64,000 nucleotides of DNA, taken from assembly GCF_000425445.1 (NCBI RefSeq), contig NZ_AUDL01000011.1, positions 124,001 through 188,000 of the forward strand. The letters are read 5' to 3'. The DNA comes from Flavobacterium denitrificans DSM 15936 (GTDB lineage Bacteria; Bacteroidota; Bacteroidia; Flavobacteriales; Flavobacteriaceae). Below the pieces are notes generated by a model. That model was not told the origin of the DNA and searched no databases. It worked only from the letters and a program-made list of their open reading frames with translations. Positions 44,139-52,905 of this stretch are shown in pieces. The position numbers and the translations under genes were made by a program. Each line of letters starts with the position of its first letter. Within the stretch, counting starts at the first letter, position 1.

Positions 44139-45452
44139 TTAAGCAGGTTCTCCGTATAAATCAAATTCTGTTGCTTCAATTATCTTGATATTAACAAATT
44201 CTCCTGTTTTTACATAATGTTTAGATGCATCGATCAAAACTTCATTGTCAACATCTGGGCTGTCAAACTCAGTACGGCCAACAAAATGTGCACCTTCTTT
44301 TCTGTCGATAATGCATTTATAGACTTGCCCAACTTTTTCTTGATTTAAATCCCAAGAAATTTGAGATTGTAGTTCCATTATTTCATTTGCTCTGGCTTGT
44401 TTTACATCATCTGGAACATCATCCTCTAGTAAATAAGCATGTGTGTTTTCTTCATGCGAATAAGCAAAACATCCCATTCTGTCAAATTTCATTTCCTGAA
44501 CAAAATCTTTTAAAATTTCAAAATCTTCCTGTGTTTCGCCTGGATATCCAACAATTAAAGTAGTTCTGATTGCCATTCCCGGAACCGAAGCACGGAAATC
44601 TTTTAATAATTGGGTTGTTTTGGCTTGTGTTGTGCCACGACGCATCGATTTCAGAATGGAATCAGAAATGTGTTGCAATGGAATGTCTATATAATTACAG
44701 ATTTTTGGCTCACGTTTCATGATCTCCAAAACATCCATTGGAAAGCCAGTAGGAAAAGCGTAGTGTAAACGGATCCATTCGATTCCTTCTACTTTAGCTA
44801 ACGCTTCTAAAAGTTCGCCAAGATTTCTCTTTTTGTAAAGGTCAAGACCGTAATAAGTTAAGTCTTGAGCAATCAAAATTAATTCCTTAACGCCATTTTT
44901 TGCTAGGCCTTCGGCTTCTTTTACCAATTTTTCAATTGGTTGAGAAACGTGTGATCCACGCATAAGCGGAATTGCACAGAAGCTGCAAGGTCTGTCACAG
45001 CCTTCGGCGATTTTTAAATAAGCATAATTTTTTGGAGTTGTTGTTAAGCGCTCTCCTAATAATTCATGTTTATAGTCGGCTCCTAAAGCTTTTAATAATT
45101 GTGGCAATTCAGTTGTTCCAAAGTATTGATCAACATTTGGAATTTCTTTTTCTAAGTCTGGCCTGTAACGCTCAGATAAACATCCGGTTACGAAAACTTT
45201 ATCAACTAAACCTTTGTCTTTTTTGTCGGCATATTCTAAAATCATATTAACAGATTCCGCTTTTGCATTGTCAATAAAACCGCAAGTGTTAATTACAATT
45301 ATGTTTCCTTCTTTTTCTGCAGGAGCCTCGTGTTCAACTTCTTTTCCATTTGCACGCAGTTGTCCCATAAGGACTTCGCTGTCATAAACATTTTTTGAAC
45401 ACCCAAGAGTGATTACGTTAATTTTGTTCTTTTTTAAAGACTTGGTTCTCAT
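44139..45452 (-). CDS. rimO: Ribosomal protein S12 methylthiotransferase RimO
   Basis: A 437-residue enzyme. The N-terminal UPF0004 domain has NVITLGCSKNVYDSE (Cys18), NTCGFIDNAK and TGCLSERY, which bind the auxiliary cluster. The radical SAM domain has EGCDRPCSFCAIPLMRG, a standard CX3CX2C motif. A C-terminal TRAM domain (about 370-437) follows. RimO adds a methylthio group to Asp88 of ribosomal protein S12. CSKN plus the ending DLYGEPA distinguish it from MiaB. TAATTTTG at 45479-45472 on the minus strand may be the -7 element. Confidence 0.95.
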   Translation of the reverse strand: MRTKSLKKNKINVITLGCSKNVYDSEVLMGQLRANGKEVEHEAPAEKEGNIIVINTCGFIDNAKAESVNMILEYADKKDKGLVDKVFVTGCLSERYRPDLEKEIPNVDQYFGTTELPQLLKALGADYKHELLGERLTTTPKNYAYLKIAEGCDRPCSFCAIPLMRGSHVSQPIEKLVKEAEGLAKNGVKELILIAQDLTYYGLDLYKKRNLGELLEALAKVEGIEWIRLHYAFPTGFPMDVLEIMKREPKICNYIDIPLQHISDSILKSMRRGTTQAKTTQLLKDFRASVPGMAIRTTLIVGYPGETQEDFEILKDFVQEMKFDRMGCFAYSHEENTHAYLLEDDVPDDVKQARANEIMELQSQISWDLNQEKVGQVYKCIIDRKEGAHFVGRTEFDSPDVDNEVLIDASKHYVKTGEFVNIKIIEATEFDLYGEPA

Positions 45453-45571
45453 ACTTTTATAAATTGGAGTGCAAAATTACACTTTTTTATTCAAACACCG
45501 CTTGTTTCGGTTTCATTTAGATGTTTTTTATGAAGCGAATCCCGTTGTTCACTATATCTTTTGTGCTTTAG

Positions 45572-45605
45572 TAAAAAAAAATCCGTCAAGAAAACACTCG
45601 ACGGA
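45572..45605 (-). terminator. Terminator of the FadL-like gene
   Basis: On the minus strand TCCGTCGAG and CTTGACGGA pair with one mismatch around a 6-nt loop, followed by nine T residues. Confidence 0.8.
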
Positions 45606-45634
45606 AATCTTCAATCATCTATTTTGATTTTTAA

Positions 45635-47140
45635 TTACAATTCAAATAATAATGTAAAAGTAACATTGTTCAATTTTGAAGTTATGTTAGCTCCGTCGGT
45701 AAAGCCTGTTGCAAAAAAACCTTGGTTTGATTTTCTTTCTAAATAAGAATAAGCTAAATCTAACTTAGTTGCTCCAAAGCTATAGCCCAAACCTCCTGAA
45801 TAGCTGTTTGCGTCACCAATAGTTCTTCCATCTTTATAAGGGCTTCCTTCAAATCTATAACCTCCACGAAGGCTTAATCTTTGAATTTTGTATTCGGCTC
45901 CAATTCGCAATTCTCCATTTGATGTTAGCTGATTGCTCATGTCTGCATTTAATCCTCTGAAACCGGGATCGCTTGTTGGTTTGTATTTTGTGTTTCCGTA
46001 ATTTTTAATTGAATAGTCGACGCTAATTAAGCCAGACTTTCCGAAAACATAAGCACCGCTGAAAGTGAATTTGTCAGGTGTCTGCAAAGTATATCTTTCG
46101 TAAACGTTGATTATATTTGGGTTGATTGACTCACGAATTTCGTCGCCGCCTGCTGCTTGTCTTGTTGTTGATAAGCTTTGTGCGACTTCATCGTATAAAT
46201 CATACCAAGTATTTGATTCGTAAGCGACACCAAGTCTTAAGCCGTCAGTAACTTTGGCTATAGCACCTAATTGGAACGAAAACCCGTTTCCGTAAGTGTA
46301 TAAGTCATTGTTGAAGCGCAAACTCGATATTGTTTCGCGCGCTTCTAAAGGATTGCTGTTGTCTTCGTAAAAACTGCTTGATCTTCTGTAATCTGTAATG
46401 TGGAGATTTAAGTTGGCCCCAAAATAAATTTTATCTTTGTATGAAGTAGCAATATTGAAAGTCAATTTGCTGTTGTATCCACTTGTGTAAATTTCGTTTT
46501 CTTGATAGTAATTTCCTCCAGCAGGAACGGCAGAAACATATTGTGTATTATTGTTGTCGTTTGCATTGACAGGGTTTATTATGTATCCTTGATATCCAAA
46601 ATAGGCTTGTTGTTCATCATAATACATATCTCGATAAGGAACTCCTGTGATTACACTTAGCGGAATTCCGTTTGCATAAGTCAAGAAGTACTGATCAATT
46701 GAATTTCTAGGATTTGTACCAGCAGAAAATATGTCGTTGTCGAAATTATTTGTGTTTTCATAAGTTGCCCCGATGGCAATTTTTTTCCAATTATTATTTG
46801 GATTACGATCATGAAAAACAAAAACACCACCGGCTTGATTTAATATAAATGAGTTGTCTTTGTCGCTGGTTTCAGTTCCGAAGTAATTGGAGTTGTTTTT
46901 CTTGGTTAAATTGCTGAAACTTATTCCCATTTGATTGTTGTTGAATACAGCAGATCCGGCAGGATTGACTTGCAATGCTGATATATCACCTCCAACAGCT
47001 CCAAAGGCACCGCTCATGGCTCTGTATCTCGCAGTTCCGGTTAAATTTTCTTGAGCATATCGAATAGCGTCAGATACTTCTTGTGAATGTAAGGCGCTAA
47101 AAGATAGTCCTGTTATAAAAAGGAAGAGTATTTTTTTCAT
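45635..47140 (-). CDS. FadL/OmpP1-family outer-membrane protein
   Basis: A 501-residue outer-membrane protein with a signal peptide (1-19, ending ALHSQ). The mature start EVSDAIRYAQENLTGTARYR and SGAFGAVGGDISALQVNPAG match FadL/TodX-type transporters, whose N-terminal hatch plugs the barrel. The remainder is beta-barrel, ending FTLLFEL with an aromatic near the C-terminus. Such proteins move hydrophobic molecules across the outer membrane; the substrate here is unknown. It lies 45 bp after the aromatic-rich lipoprotein gene and is probably co-transcribed with it. Confidence 0.82.
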   Translation of the reverse strand: MKKILFLFITGLSFSALHSQEVSDAIRYAQENLTGTARYRAMSGAFGAVGGDISALQVNPAGSAVFNNNQMGISFSNLTKKNNSNYFGTETSDKDNSFILNQAGGVFVFHDRNPNNNWKKIAIGATYENTNNFDNDIFSAGTNPRNSIDQYFLTYANGIPLSVITGVPYRDMYYDEQQAYFGYQGYIINPVNANDNNNTQYVSAVPAGGNYYQENEIYTSGYNSKLTFNIATSYKDKIYFGANLNLHITDYRRSSSFYEDNSNPLEARETISSLRFNNDLYTYGNGFSFQLGAIAKVTDGLRLGVAYESNTWYDLYDEVAQSLSTTRQAAGGDEIRESINPNIINVYERYTLQTPDKFTFSGAYVFGKSGLISVDYSIKNYGNTKYKPTSDPGFRGLNADMSNQLTSNGELRIGAEYKIQRLSLRGGYRFEGSPYKDGRTIGDANSYSGGLGYSFGATKLDLAYSYLERKSNQGFFATGFTDGANITSKLNNVTFTLLFEL

Positions 47141-47185
47141 CGGGTTAGGTTTTTAAAGTGATTGAAATGATTTGCGAAAGAAGCT

Positions 47186-48181
47186 TTATCTTCTTCCGCC
47201 GCCGCCACCGCCACCGTAGGATCTTCCTCCTCCTCCGCCGCCGTAGCTTCCTCCGCCACCGCTTCTCATGCTTGCTCCACTGCTGTTTGAAGAACGCGAT
47301 GGGCTAGGAGAGTATGTTCTAGAAGAACTGCTGTTAGGAGTGTAGCTTCTGTTGGTTGCTCCAGCACTTGATCTATTAGAGTAGTCATAGCCACTGCTAC
47401 GGCCTTGAGTTGTGCTTCTTCTATCTGTAAAAGATGGACTTGAATATGTTCTTCCATTTACAGAAGAGCTTCTTCTGAAATCAGAATAGCTTCTGCCGTT
47501 AGTGCTGTAGTTACTGCTTCGTCCGGCGTAACTTCTAGATGATAAATTGCTTCCTGAATAACTTCTTCCCGCATATTCTCTTCCCACGTAATTTCTTCCC
47601 GCATAAGAAGAGCTTCTTGATGCATAGCCTCTGGAGCCGTAATAGGCTGCAGATCCTCTTCTTCCGTAGCTGTAGTTGTAATTAGCATAGTATCCGTATC
47701 CACATCCTGGATATCCCCAACCAGGATATCCCCAACCTGGGTAATAACCCCAACCGTACCAAGGGTATCCCCATCCGTATCCATAATAAGGGTATCCCCA
47801 TCCAAATCCGATTCCCCAGTACCATGATGGGTCATTGTAAACAACTACAGAAGTCTCTGTACTGGCGCTTCCCCAAGCTGGGTAAGCTACAGTTGCTGTT
47901 TGTGTACTGTCGTTTATAGCATAATTACCGTAATTGTCTACATCTGTAAAAATTTCGGTAGGCTGATCGGCATCTTGAAGCGATTTGAAGTAATCTTTAT
48001 ATTGGTTATTAGTGCTTGTGGTATTTGTTTGTGCATACGTGTTTGTTGGTTTTCCATAAACTCCATCATTGTCATAATAAGATGTGTTTTGGTAAGAACC
48101 ACACGATGCAAGCAGAAAACTCAGTAATCCAATTAAGTAAAAGTAACTTGAGTTTTGGCGGAGATAAGTAGAAGTTTTCAT
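47186..48181 (-). CDS. Low-complexity Tyr/Trp/Gly/Ser/Arg-rich lipoprotein
   Basis: A 331-residue lipoprotein with signal LLSFLLASC (Cys27). A fairly normal N-terminal part (28-115) with acidic residues is followed by an extremely aromatic and glycine-rich block (about 118-170; YPYYGYGWGYPWYGWGYYPG), a Ser/Tyr/Arg-rich block (about 172-300) and a Gly-rich end with GGGGGGGRR. The coding DNA of the aromatic block is made of short tandem repeats (about 47700-47820). It is probably surface- or periplasm-exposed and intrinsically disordered; a structural or adhesive role is conceivable but unproven. It is upstream of the FadL-like gene and divergent from proS. Confidence 0.75.
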   Translation of the reverse strand: MKTSTYLRQNSSYFYLIGLLSFLLASCGSYQNTSYYDNDGVYGKPTNTYAQTNTTSTNNQYKDYFKSLQDADQPTEIFTDVDNYGNYAINDSTQTATVAYPAWGSASTETSVVVYNDPSWYWGIGFGWGYPYYGYGWGYPWYGWGYYPGWGYPGWGYPGCGYGYYANYNYSYGRRGSAAYYGSRGYASRSSSYAGRNYVGREYAGRSYSGSNLSSRSYAGRSSNYSTNGRSYSDFRRSSSVNGRTYSSPSFTDRRSTTQGRSSGYDYSNRSSAGATNRSYTPNSSSSRTYSPSPSRSSNSSGASMRSGGGGSYGGGGGGRSYGGGGGGGRR

Positions 48182-48201
48182 ATCTGTGGAGTTTTTTATT
48201 G

Positions 48202-48229
48202 TTGCACATTACAAAAATAGTTAGTTTTG
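48202..48229 (+). promoter_or_regulatory. Promoter of proS
   Basis: TTG (48202-48204), 17-bp spacer, TAGTTTTG (48222-48229) fits the Bacteroidota consensus. It lies 54 bp before the proS ATG. An overlapping minus-strand TATTTTTG (48219-48212) may serve the divergent gene. Confidence 0.55.
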
Positions 48230-48282
48230 TCAAACTATTTAGTTAAAATTATTAAAACAAAATTTGTGCCAAACTATATAAT

Positions 48283-49761
48283 ATGAGTAAGAACCTTACT
48301 ACAAGATCAGAAGATTATTCAAAATGGTATAATGAACTGGTTGTGAAAGCAGATCTAGCTGAAAATTCAGGGGTTAGAGGATGTATGGTAATTAAGCCAT
48401 ACGGGTATGCTATTTGGGAGAAAATGCAGGCTGAGTTAGATAGAATGTTTAAAGAAACAGGACATCAAAATGCTTACTTTCCGTTATTCGTGCCAAAAAG
48501 CATGTTTGAAGCTGAAGAGACAAATGCAGAAGGATTTGCAAAAGAATGCGCTGTTGTGACGCATTATAGACTGAAAAATGACGAAAGCAGGCCGGGTAAA
48601 TTGATGGTTGATCCAAATGCAAAGCTTGAGGAAGAGCTTATTGTTCGTCCAACAAGTGAGGCGATTATTTGGTCTACATATAAAGGATGGGTGCAATCTT
48701 ATAGAGATTTGCCATTGTTGATTAATCAATGGGCAAATGTGGTGCGTTGGGAAATGCGTACGCGTTTGTTTTTGAGAACTGCTGAGTTTTTATGGCAAGA
48801 AGGGCATACAGCTCACGCTACAAAAGCAGAAGCTATTGAGGAATCTGAAAAAATGATGAACGTTTATGCTGATTTTGCTGAGAGCTTCATGGCTATTCCG
48901 GTTGTGAAAGGCTTGAAAACAGAAACAGAGCGTTTTGCAGGAGCTGATGAAACATATTGTATTGAAGCTTTAATGCAAGATGGAAAAGCACTGCAGGCAG
49001 GAACTTCTCACTTTTTGGGGCAGAACTTTGCAAAGGCATTTGATGTGAAGTTTGCTAATGCAGAAGGGAAACAAGAACACGTTTGGGGAACTTCTTGGGG
49101 GGTTTCTACTCGTTTGATGGGAGCTTTGATTATGACGCATTCTGATGACCAAGGATTGGTGTTGCCTCCAAACTTAGCACCTATTCAAGTTGTAATCGTT
49201 CCAATTCATAAAACAGATGAGCAATTAGGTCAAATTACTATTGCTGTTAATGAATTGACTGCAAAATTGAGAAAATTGAAGATTTCAGTTAAGTATGATG
49301 ACAGAACGACGCAAAAACCAGGATTCAAATTTGCTGAATGGGAATTAAAAGGAGTTCCTGTTCGAATTGCTGTTGGTCCAAAAGATTTAGAAAATGGAAC
49401 TTTTGAGGTGGCAAGACGTGATAATTTATCAAAAGTGGTTGTTGCTAGCGAAAAAATCGTTGATTATGTAAATGATTTATTAGAGCAGATTCAAAACGAC
49501 TTGTTCGCAAAAGCATTAGACTATCGTAATGCACATGTTACAGAAGTGAATAATTTTGAGGAATTTAAGGAGGTTTTAGAAGGAAAAGGTGGTTTCTTAT
49601 CTGCTCACTGGGATGGAACTGCAGAGACAGAAGAAAAGATAAAAGAATTGACAAAAGCGACCATTCGTTGTATTCCTTTGGATGCTGTTGAAGAGGCGGG
49701 AACCTGTGTGTTTACTGGTAATCCATCTTCTAAAAGAGTGCTTTTTGCGAAGGCATATTAA
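48283..49761 (+). CDS. proS: Prolyl-tRNA synthetase, short (archaeal/eukaryotic-like) type
   Basis: A 492-residue class II aminoacyl-tRNA synthetase. Class II motifs are visible: [14 protein letters not shown] (motif 1 region), [13 protein letters not shown] and [27 protein letters not shown], seen as two adjacent segments, as motif 2, and [20 protein letters not shown] as motif 3. The anticodon-binding domain (about 300-400) and the C-terminal zinc-binding-like extension (about 400-492) mark the short ProRS type without the bacterial editing insertion. This is the usual form in Bacteroidota. It charges tRNA-Pro in the cytosol. Confidence 0.96.
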   Translation: MSKNLTTRSEDYSKWYNELVVKADLAENSGVRGCMVIKPYGYAIWEKMQAELDRMFKETGHQNAYFPLFVPKSMFEAEETNAEGFAKECAVVTHYRLKNDESRPGKLMVDPNAKLEEELIVRPTSEAIIWSTYKGWVQSYRDLPLLINQWANVVRWEMRTRLFLRTAEFLWQEGHTAHATKAEAIEESEKMMNVYADFAESFMAIPVVKGLKTETERFAGADETYCIEALMQDGKALQAGTSHFLGQNFAKAFDVKFANAEGKQEHVWGTSWGVSTRLMGALIMTHSDDQGLVLPPNLAPIQVVIVPIHKTDEQLGQITIAVNELTAKLRKLKISVKYDDRTTQKPGFKFAEWELKGVPVRIAVGPKDLENGTFEVARRDNLSKVVVASEKIVDYVNDLLEQIQNDLFAKALDYRNAHVTEVNNFEEFKEVLEGKGGFLSAHWDGTAETEEKIKELTKATIRCIPLDAVEEAGTCVFTGNPSSKRVLFAKAY

Positions 49762-49789
49762 AAAAAAATATATTTTTTTGCCTCAGGTG

Positions 49790-49819
49790 TTGCGCAAATA
49801 AAAAATAGATGTATCTTTG
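49790..49819 (+). promoter_or_regulatory. Promoter of the tRNA-Glu pair
   Basis: TTG (49790-49792), 19-bp spacer, TATCTTTG (49812-49819): an exact match to the Bacteroidota vegetative consensus, 20 bp before the first tRNA. Confidence 0.85.
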
Positions 49820-49839
49820 CATCCGCAATACAGAAGCAC

Positions 49840-49911
49840 GGTCCGTTCGTCTATCGGTTAGGACGCCAGGTTTTCATCCTGGTAAGGGGGGTTCGATTCC
49901 CCCACGGACTA
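49840..49911 (+). tRNA. tRNA-Glu (TTC), copy 1
   Basis: A 72-nt cloverleaf. The acceptor stem GGTCCGT/ACGGACT starts with a G-U pair, and the discriminator is A. The anticodon arm CCAGG-TTTTCAT-CCTGG carries TTC, and the T arm is GGGGG-TTCGATT-CCCCC. CCA is not encoded. Confidence 0.95.
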
Positions 49912-49957
49912 CAAGTTATATTACATATTGAAAAGTTTCCAAACTTAGGAGAATTAT

Positions 49958-50029
49958 GGTCCGTTCGTCTAGGGGTTAGGACGCCAGGTTTTCATCCTGG
50001 TAACAGGGGTTCGATTCCCCTACGGACTA
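49958..50029 (+). tRNA. tRNA-Glu (TTC), copy 2
   Basis: A 72-nt cloverleaf 46 bp after copy 1 and nearly identical. It has the same acceptor stem and anticodon arm; differences lie in the D loop (AGGGG instead of ATCGG), the variable region and the T stem (AGGGG-TTCGATT-CCCCT). CCA is not encoded. It is probably co-transcribed with copy 1. Confidence 0.95.
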
Positions 50030-50183
50030 CAAAATTAGTTGTAAATAAGTTTTGTAAAACAAAAATTGGTGTCTCGGTTTTTGTTTTATTAGTTAAAACC
50101 AAAGTGATTGTTTTGCAATTGTGGGAGGTTTTTCTTTTTTAACTAGTATTTATAATAATTATTACATCTAAAATTAAAAAGAA

Positions 50184-50435
50184 ATGGCAAATCATAAGTC
50201 AGCTTTAAAAAGAATCAGAAGCAACGAAAAAAGAAGAGTTCTTAACAGATACCAACATAAAACTACTCGTAATGCTATCAAAGCATTAAGATTAGCTACT
50301 GATAAATCTGATGCTGCTGCAAAATTATCAACTGTAATCTCTATGATTGATAAATTAGCTAAAAAGAATATCATTCACGATAATAAAGCTTCTAACTTGA
50401 AGTCTAAATTAACGAAACATGTTGCTAAATTGTAA
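50184..50435 (+). CDS. rpsT: 30S ribosomal protein S20
   Basis: An 83-residue, Lys/Arg-rich helical protein. MANHKSALKRIRSNEKRRVL and the later IHDNKASNLKSKLTKHV are characteristic of S20, which binds 16S rRNA early in small-subunit assembly. It is a single gene 154 bp after the tRNA pair, followed by a strong terminator. Length is normal for Bacteroidota S20. Confidence 0.97.
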   Translation: MANHKSALKRIRSNEKRRVLNRYQHKTTRNAIKALRLATDKSDAAAKLSTVISMIDKLAKKNIIHDNKASNLKSKLTKHVAKL

Positions 50436-50460
50436 ATAAAACAATTTATTTAGATATTGA

Positions 50461-50488
50461 AAAGTCCTCTAAAAGAGGACTTTTTTTG
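50461..50488 (+). terminator. Terminator of rpsT
   Basis: AAGTCCTCT and AGAGGACTT form a 9-bp perfect stem with an AAA loop, followed by a T tract. Confidence 0.93.
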
Positions 50489-50551
50489 TTTATAACAAAT
50501 CTCAAATTCCAATTGTCCTTCTAAGCGAAGTCGAATAATCAAATTCGTTTT

Positions 50552-50598
50552 GAAAAAAAAAATCCAAATTCCATTTTTAAATTGGAATTTGGATTTTT
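50552..50598 (-). terminator. Terminator of the PAS kinase/response regulator operon
   Basis: AAATCCAAATTCCA (50560-50573) pairs with TGGAATTTGGATTT (50583-50596) over 14 bp. On the minus strand it is followed by a long T run, 14 bp after the response regulator stop codon. Confidence 0.85.
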
Positions 50599-50611
50599 AA
50601 TATAGTACTTC

Positions 50612-51022
50612 TTAAAGGTCTATTTTCTTTTTGAGATATTCCAGCATCGGTAATGTAATTGGTTTTGAGAGAAAATCTATTATTATTGGATACTTTTTCG
50701 CTTTGGCTAAATCTTCGGGGTCAATTGTTGAGGATAGTACAATGACATTTGCTGTGTTGAATTCTGCATAATCCGAAGAGGTGAAATGGTCTAAAAACTC
50801 CCAGCCTCCCATAACAGGCATGTTTAAATCTAGAAAAATAAGTTCTGGTTTTTTGCTGTCCTTGTTTTTGTTGGTGTATTTTAAAGTATTGAATTGATGA
50901 AGGGCTTCTTCGCCATTTTGAGCTGTGATAATTTCATGACAAATTTGTGACTTTGAAATTACTTTTTTGCATAGCATCAACGTGATTGGGTCGTCGTCAA
51001 TGCATAAAATTTGCTCGAGCAT
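50612..51022 (-). CDS. Stand-alone receiver-domain response regulator
   Basis: A 136-residue CheY-like protein with no output domain. It has the acidic pocket CIDDDPI (residues 7-13), the phosphoacceptor Asp in LIFLDLNMPVMGGWEF (about 67), a switch Ser in VLSST, and the Lys in LSKPITL. It lies 4 bp after the PAS histidine kinase gene, its probable phosphodonor. Output must go through protein interaction or a further phosphorelay step. Members next to PAS kinases are common in Flavobacterium; the target is unknown. Confidence 0.9.
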   Translation of the reverse strand: MLEQILCIDDDPITLMLCKKVISKSQICHEIITAQNGEEALHQFNTLKYTNKNKDSKKPELIFLDLNMPVMGGWEFLDHFTSSDYAEFNTANVIVLSSTIDPEDLAKAKKYPIIIDFLSKPITLPMLEYLKKKIDL

Positions 51023-51026
51023 GATT

Positions 51027-52736
51027 TTAGTTTTTAAATGTTATCGTAAAGGTCGTCCCTTTATTGACTTCGCTTTCAATGCTAATTGTGCCACCCATTG
51101 TTTCTACTTGCGACTTTACAAGGTATAAGCCAAGTCCTTTGCTGTCTGGATAATTATGAAACCTTTGATAAAGACCAAAAACCTTGTCCCGGTTTCTTTC
51201 TAAATCAATCCCAATTCCGTTGTCCTTAAATGTCAATATCGCTTTATTGTCTATTTGTTCGGCAATAATGGATATTTTTAGTTTCCTGTTTTCTGATTTG
51301 TATTTTATAGAATTGGTGAGCAAATTAAGCAAAATGCTTTCAATGTATGCTTTGTTTGTGTTCAATAAGGGGACACGGTCAAATTTAAGCTTTATAATTG
51401 GTTTGTGCAGTTCTATTTGAAAAGATAATTGACTGAAAACATTTTCAAAGACTTCTTTTAAAGAAACCTCTTCTTTTTGCATCGAAGGATTGTCTTTGAT
51501 GATTATGACTTTTACTAAATCATTAATTGTTTCATTTAATAAATGAGTCGATTTGGTAAATCCCGCTAATATTTCTTCGAGTTCTGGATTTTCGATTGGA
51601 ATATCTTCTATAAGATTCAGCAGTCCAATTAAATTAGATAACGGAGCTCTTAAGTTGTGCGAGGTGATGTATGAAAATTGCTTTAAGTCTTTATTGTTTT
51701 GTGTTAGTTCACGGATAAGGTGTTCTTTTTCGGTTTCGAGCTTTTTCTCTTCGGTAATATCTCGTTGGATTGAAATCCAGTGAGAGATCGATCCTTCATT
51801 GTTGAAAATTGGAATCATTGAAAAGCGAACCCAATATTCTTCTTTTTGCTTGGTATAACTAATGGTTTCGATCAAGCATTCTTCTTCATTTTTGATTGCT
51901 CGCAACAGTTTTTTCAATTCTTCAGAATCTGATTTTGGCCCTTTAAAGATGTTTGGAGATTTGCCTACGATTTCATTCGATAGATAGCCGGACATTTGCG
52001 AAAAAGCAGGGTTAACGTAAACAATTTTTGGAATTTTTCGAGCTTGTGAATTTGCTTCAGTAATTAAGATTGAATCTTTAGATTGTGTGATTACGGTTTC
52101 CAGAAGTTTAAGTCGTTGTTCTTCTTCTTTTTGTTTTGTTATATCTTGAATAGCTCCAATCATTCTGGTGGCTCTTCCGTTTTCATCTTTCAATAAAAAA
52201 CCTCGGTCCAAAACATATTTATAACTACCGTCGGCGCATCTAAAACGGTATTGATCTTGCCATTTTTCGGTTTTTTGTTCAATAAAAGAATATAATTTTA
52301 TAGACATTCGGATGCTGTCTTCGGGATGAATTTTATCAAACCACCATTTCGAAGTTTTGCCAACTTCTTCTGGGTTGTAGCCAAAAATCCCTTCAATGCC
52401 TTTGTTCCAATTTATGCTGTCTTCTTGAATTTTCCAGTCCCAAATTGTGTCGCTTGTTGCTTTTGCTACAATGTCGTATTTTTCGTTTGACTCTTTTATT
52501 TCTTCGTTAGTTTTTTTTAATTTTTTAAAAACAGTTACATTTCTTTTTTCGTTTTTTGAAACTATGTATTTGAAAAACAATGCAGTAGTTAAAATGAAAA
52601 AAATGTCTTTTAAGAAAAAAAGATAAAAATATTTAACGTCCGAAAAATAAGTGGTAAGTATTTTATGACAGAGTATTGCCATAAATAATGATACTAGAAT
52701 GTAAACTAGAGTAATTTGGAGAGTTTTACTTTTCAT
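51027..52736 (-). CDS. PAS-domain sensor histidine kinase
   Basis: The frame extends to 52841, but the ATG at 52736 (MKSKTLQITLVYILVSLFMA) was chosen because it begins a clean two-helix membrane anchor and the codons before it lie in AT-rich promoter-like sequence. The ~569-residue protein has two transmembrane segments (about 6-24 and 38-58), two PAS/PAC units (about 95-215 and 220-340; TIWDWKIQEDSINWNKGIEG, FSQMSGYLSNEIVGKSPNIF), a HisKA-type box SYITSHNLRAPLSNL and a HATPase domain (DNGIGIDL, GLGLYLVKSQVE). It probably senses an intracellular or redox signal and phosphorylates the adjacent receiver protein. Confidence 0.88.
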   Translation of the reverse strand: MKSKTLQITLVYILVSLFMAILCHKILTTYFSDVKYFYLFFLKDIFFILTTALFFKYIVSKNEKRNVTVFKKLKKTNEEIKESNEKYDIVAKATSDTIWDWKIQEDSINWNKGIEGIFGYNPEEVGKTSKWWFDKIHPEDSIRMSIKLYSFIEQKTEKWQDQYRFRCADGSYKYVLDRGFLLKDENGRATRMIGAIQDITKQKEEEQRLKLLETVITQSKDSILITEANSQARKIPKIVYVNPAFSQMSGYLSNEIVGKSPNIFKGPKSDSEELKKLLRAIKNEEECLIETISYTKQKEEYWVRFSMIPIFNNEGSISHWISIQRDITEEKKLETEKEHLIRELTQNNKDLKQFSYITSHNLRAPLSNLIGLLNLIEDIPIENPELEEILAGFTKSTHLLNETINDLVKVIIIKDNPSMQKEEVSLKEVFENVFSQLSFQIELHKPIIKLKFDRVPLLNTNKAYIESILLNLLTNSIKYKSENRKLKISIIAEQIDNKAILTFKDNGIGIDLERNRDKVFGLYQRFHNYPDSKGLGLYLVKSQVETMGGTISIESEVNKGTTFTITFKN

Positions 52737-52878
52737 TACTTCAAATATAGTTAAATTAACTATAATTAAACAATAAGTAAAGTTCAATTTAAGGTCTATA
52801 TTTAGATGTTTTGTATTAACTAATTGATTGTATATACGCAAACTATGATAGAAACGTTTTTTTTTAGAAAATAAAGTG

Positions 52879-52886
52879 TACCTTTG
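52879..52886 (+). promoter_or_regulatory. -7 element of typA
   Basis: TACCTTTG matches TAnnTTTG and lies 19 bp before the typA ATG. The -33 region is T-rich without an exact TTG at the normal distance. Confidence 0.5.
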
Positions 52887-52905
52887 CAGCCATTAAAAAT
52901 CACAG

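Noticed and set aside
47458..47844. 128-codon minus-strand frame in the aromatic lipoprotein gene
   Set aside because: It is an alternative frame of the repetitive coding DNA; the lipoprotein frame has the signal peptide and full length.
52737..52841. Upstream extension of the PAS kinase to an ATG at 52841
   Set aside because: The added 35 residues lie in AT-rich, promoter-like sequence and would displace the clean N-terminal membrane anchor.
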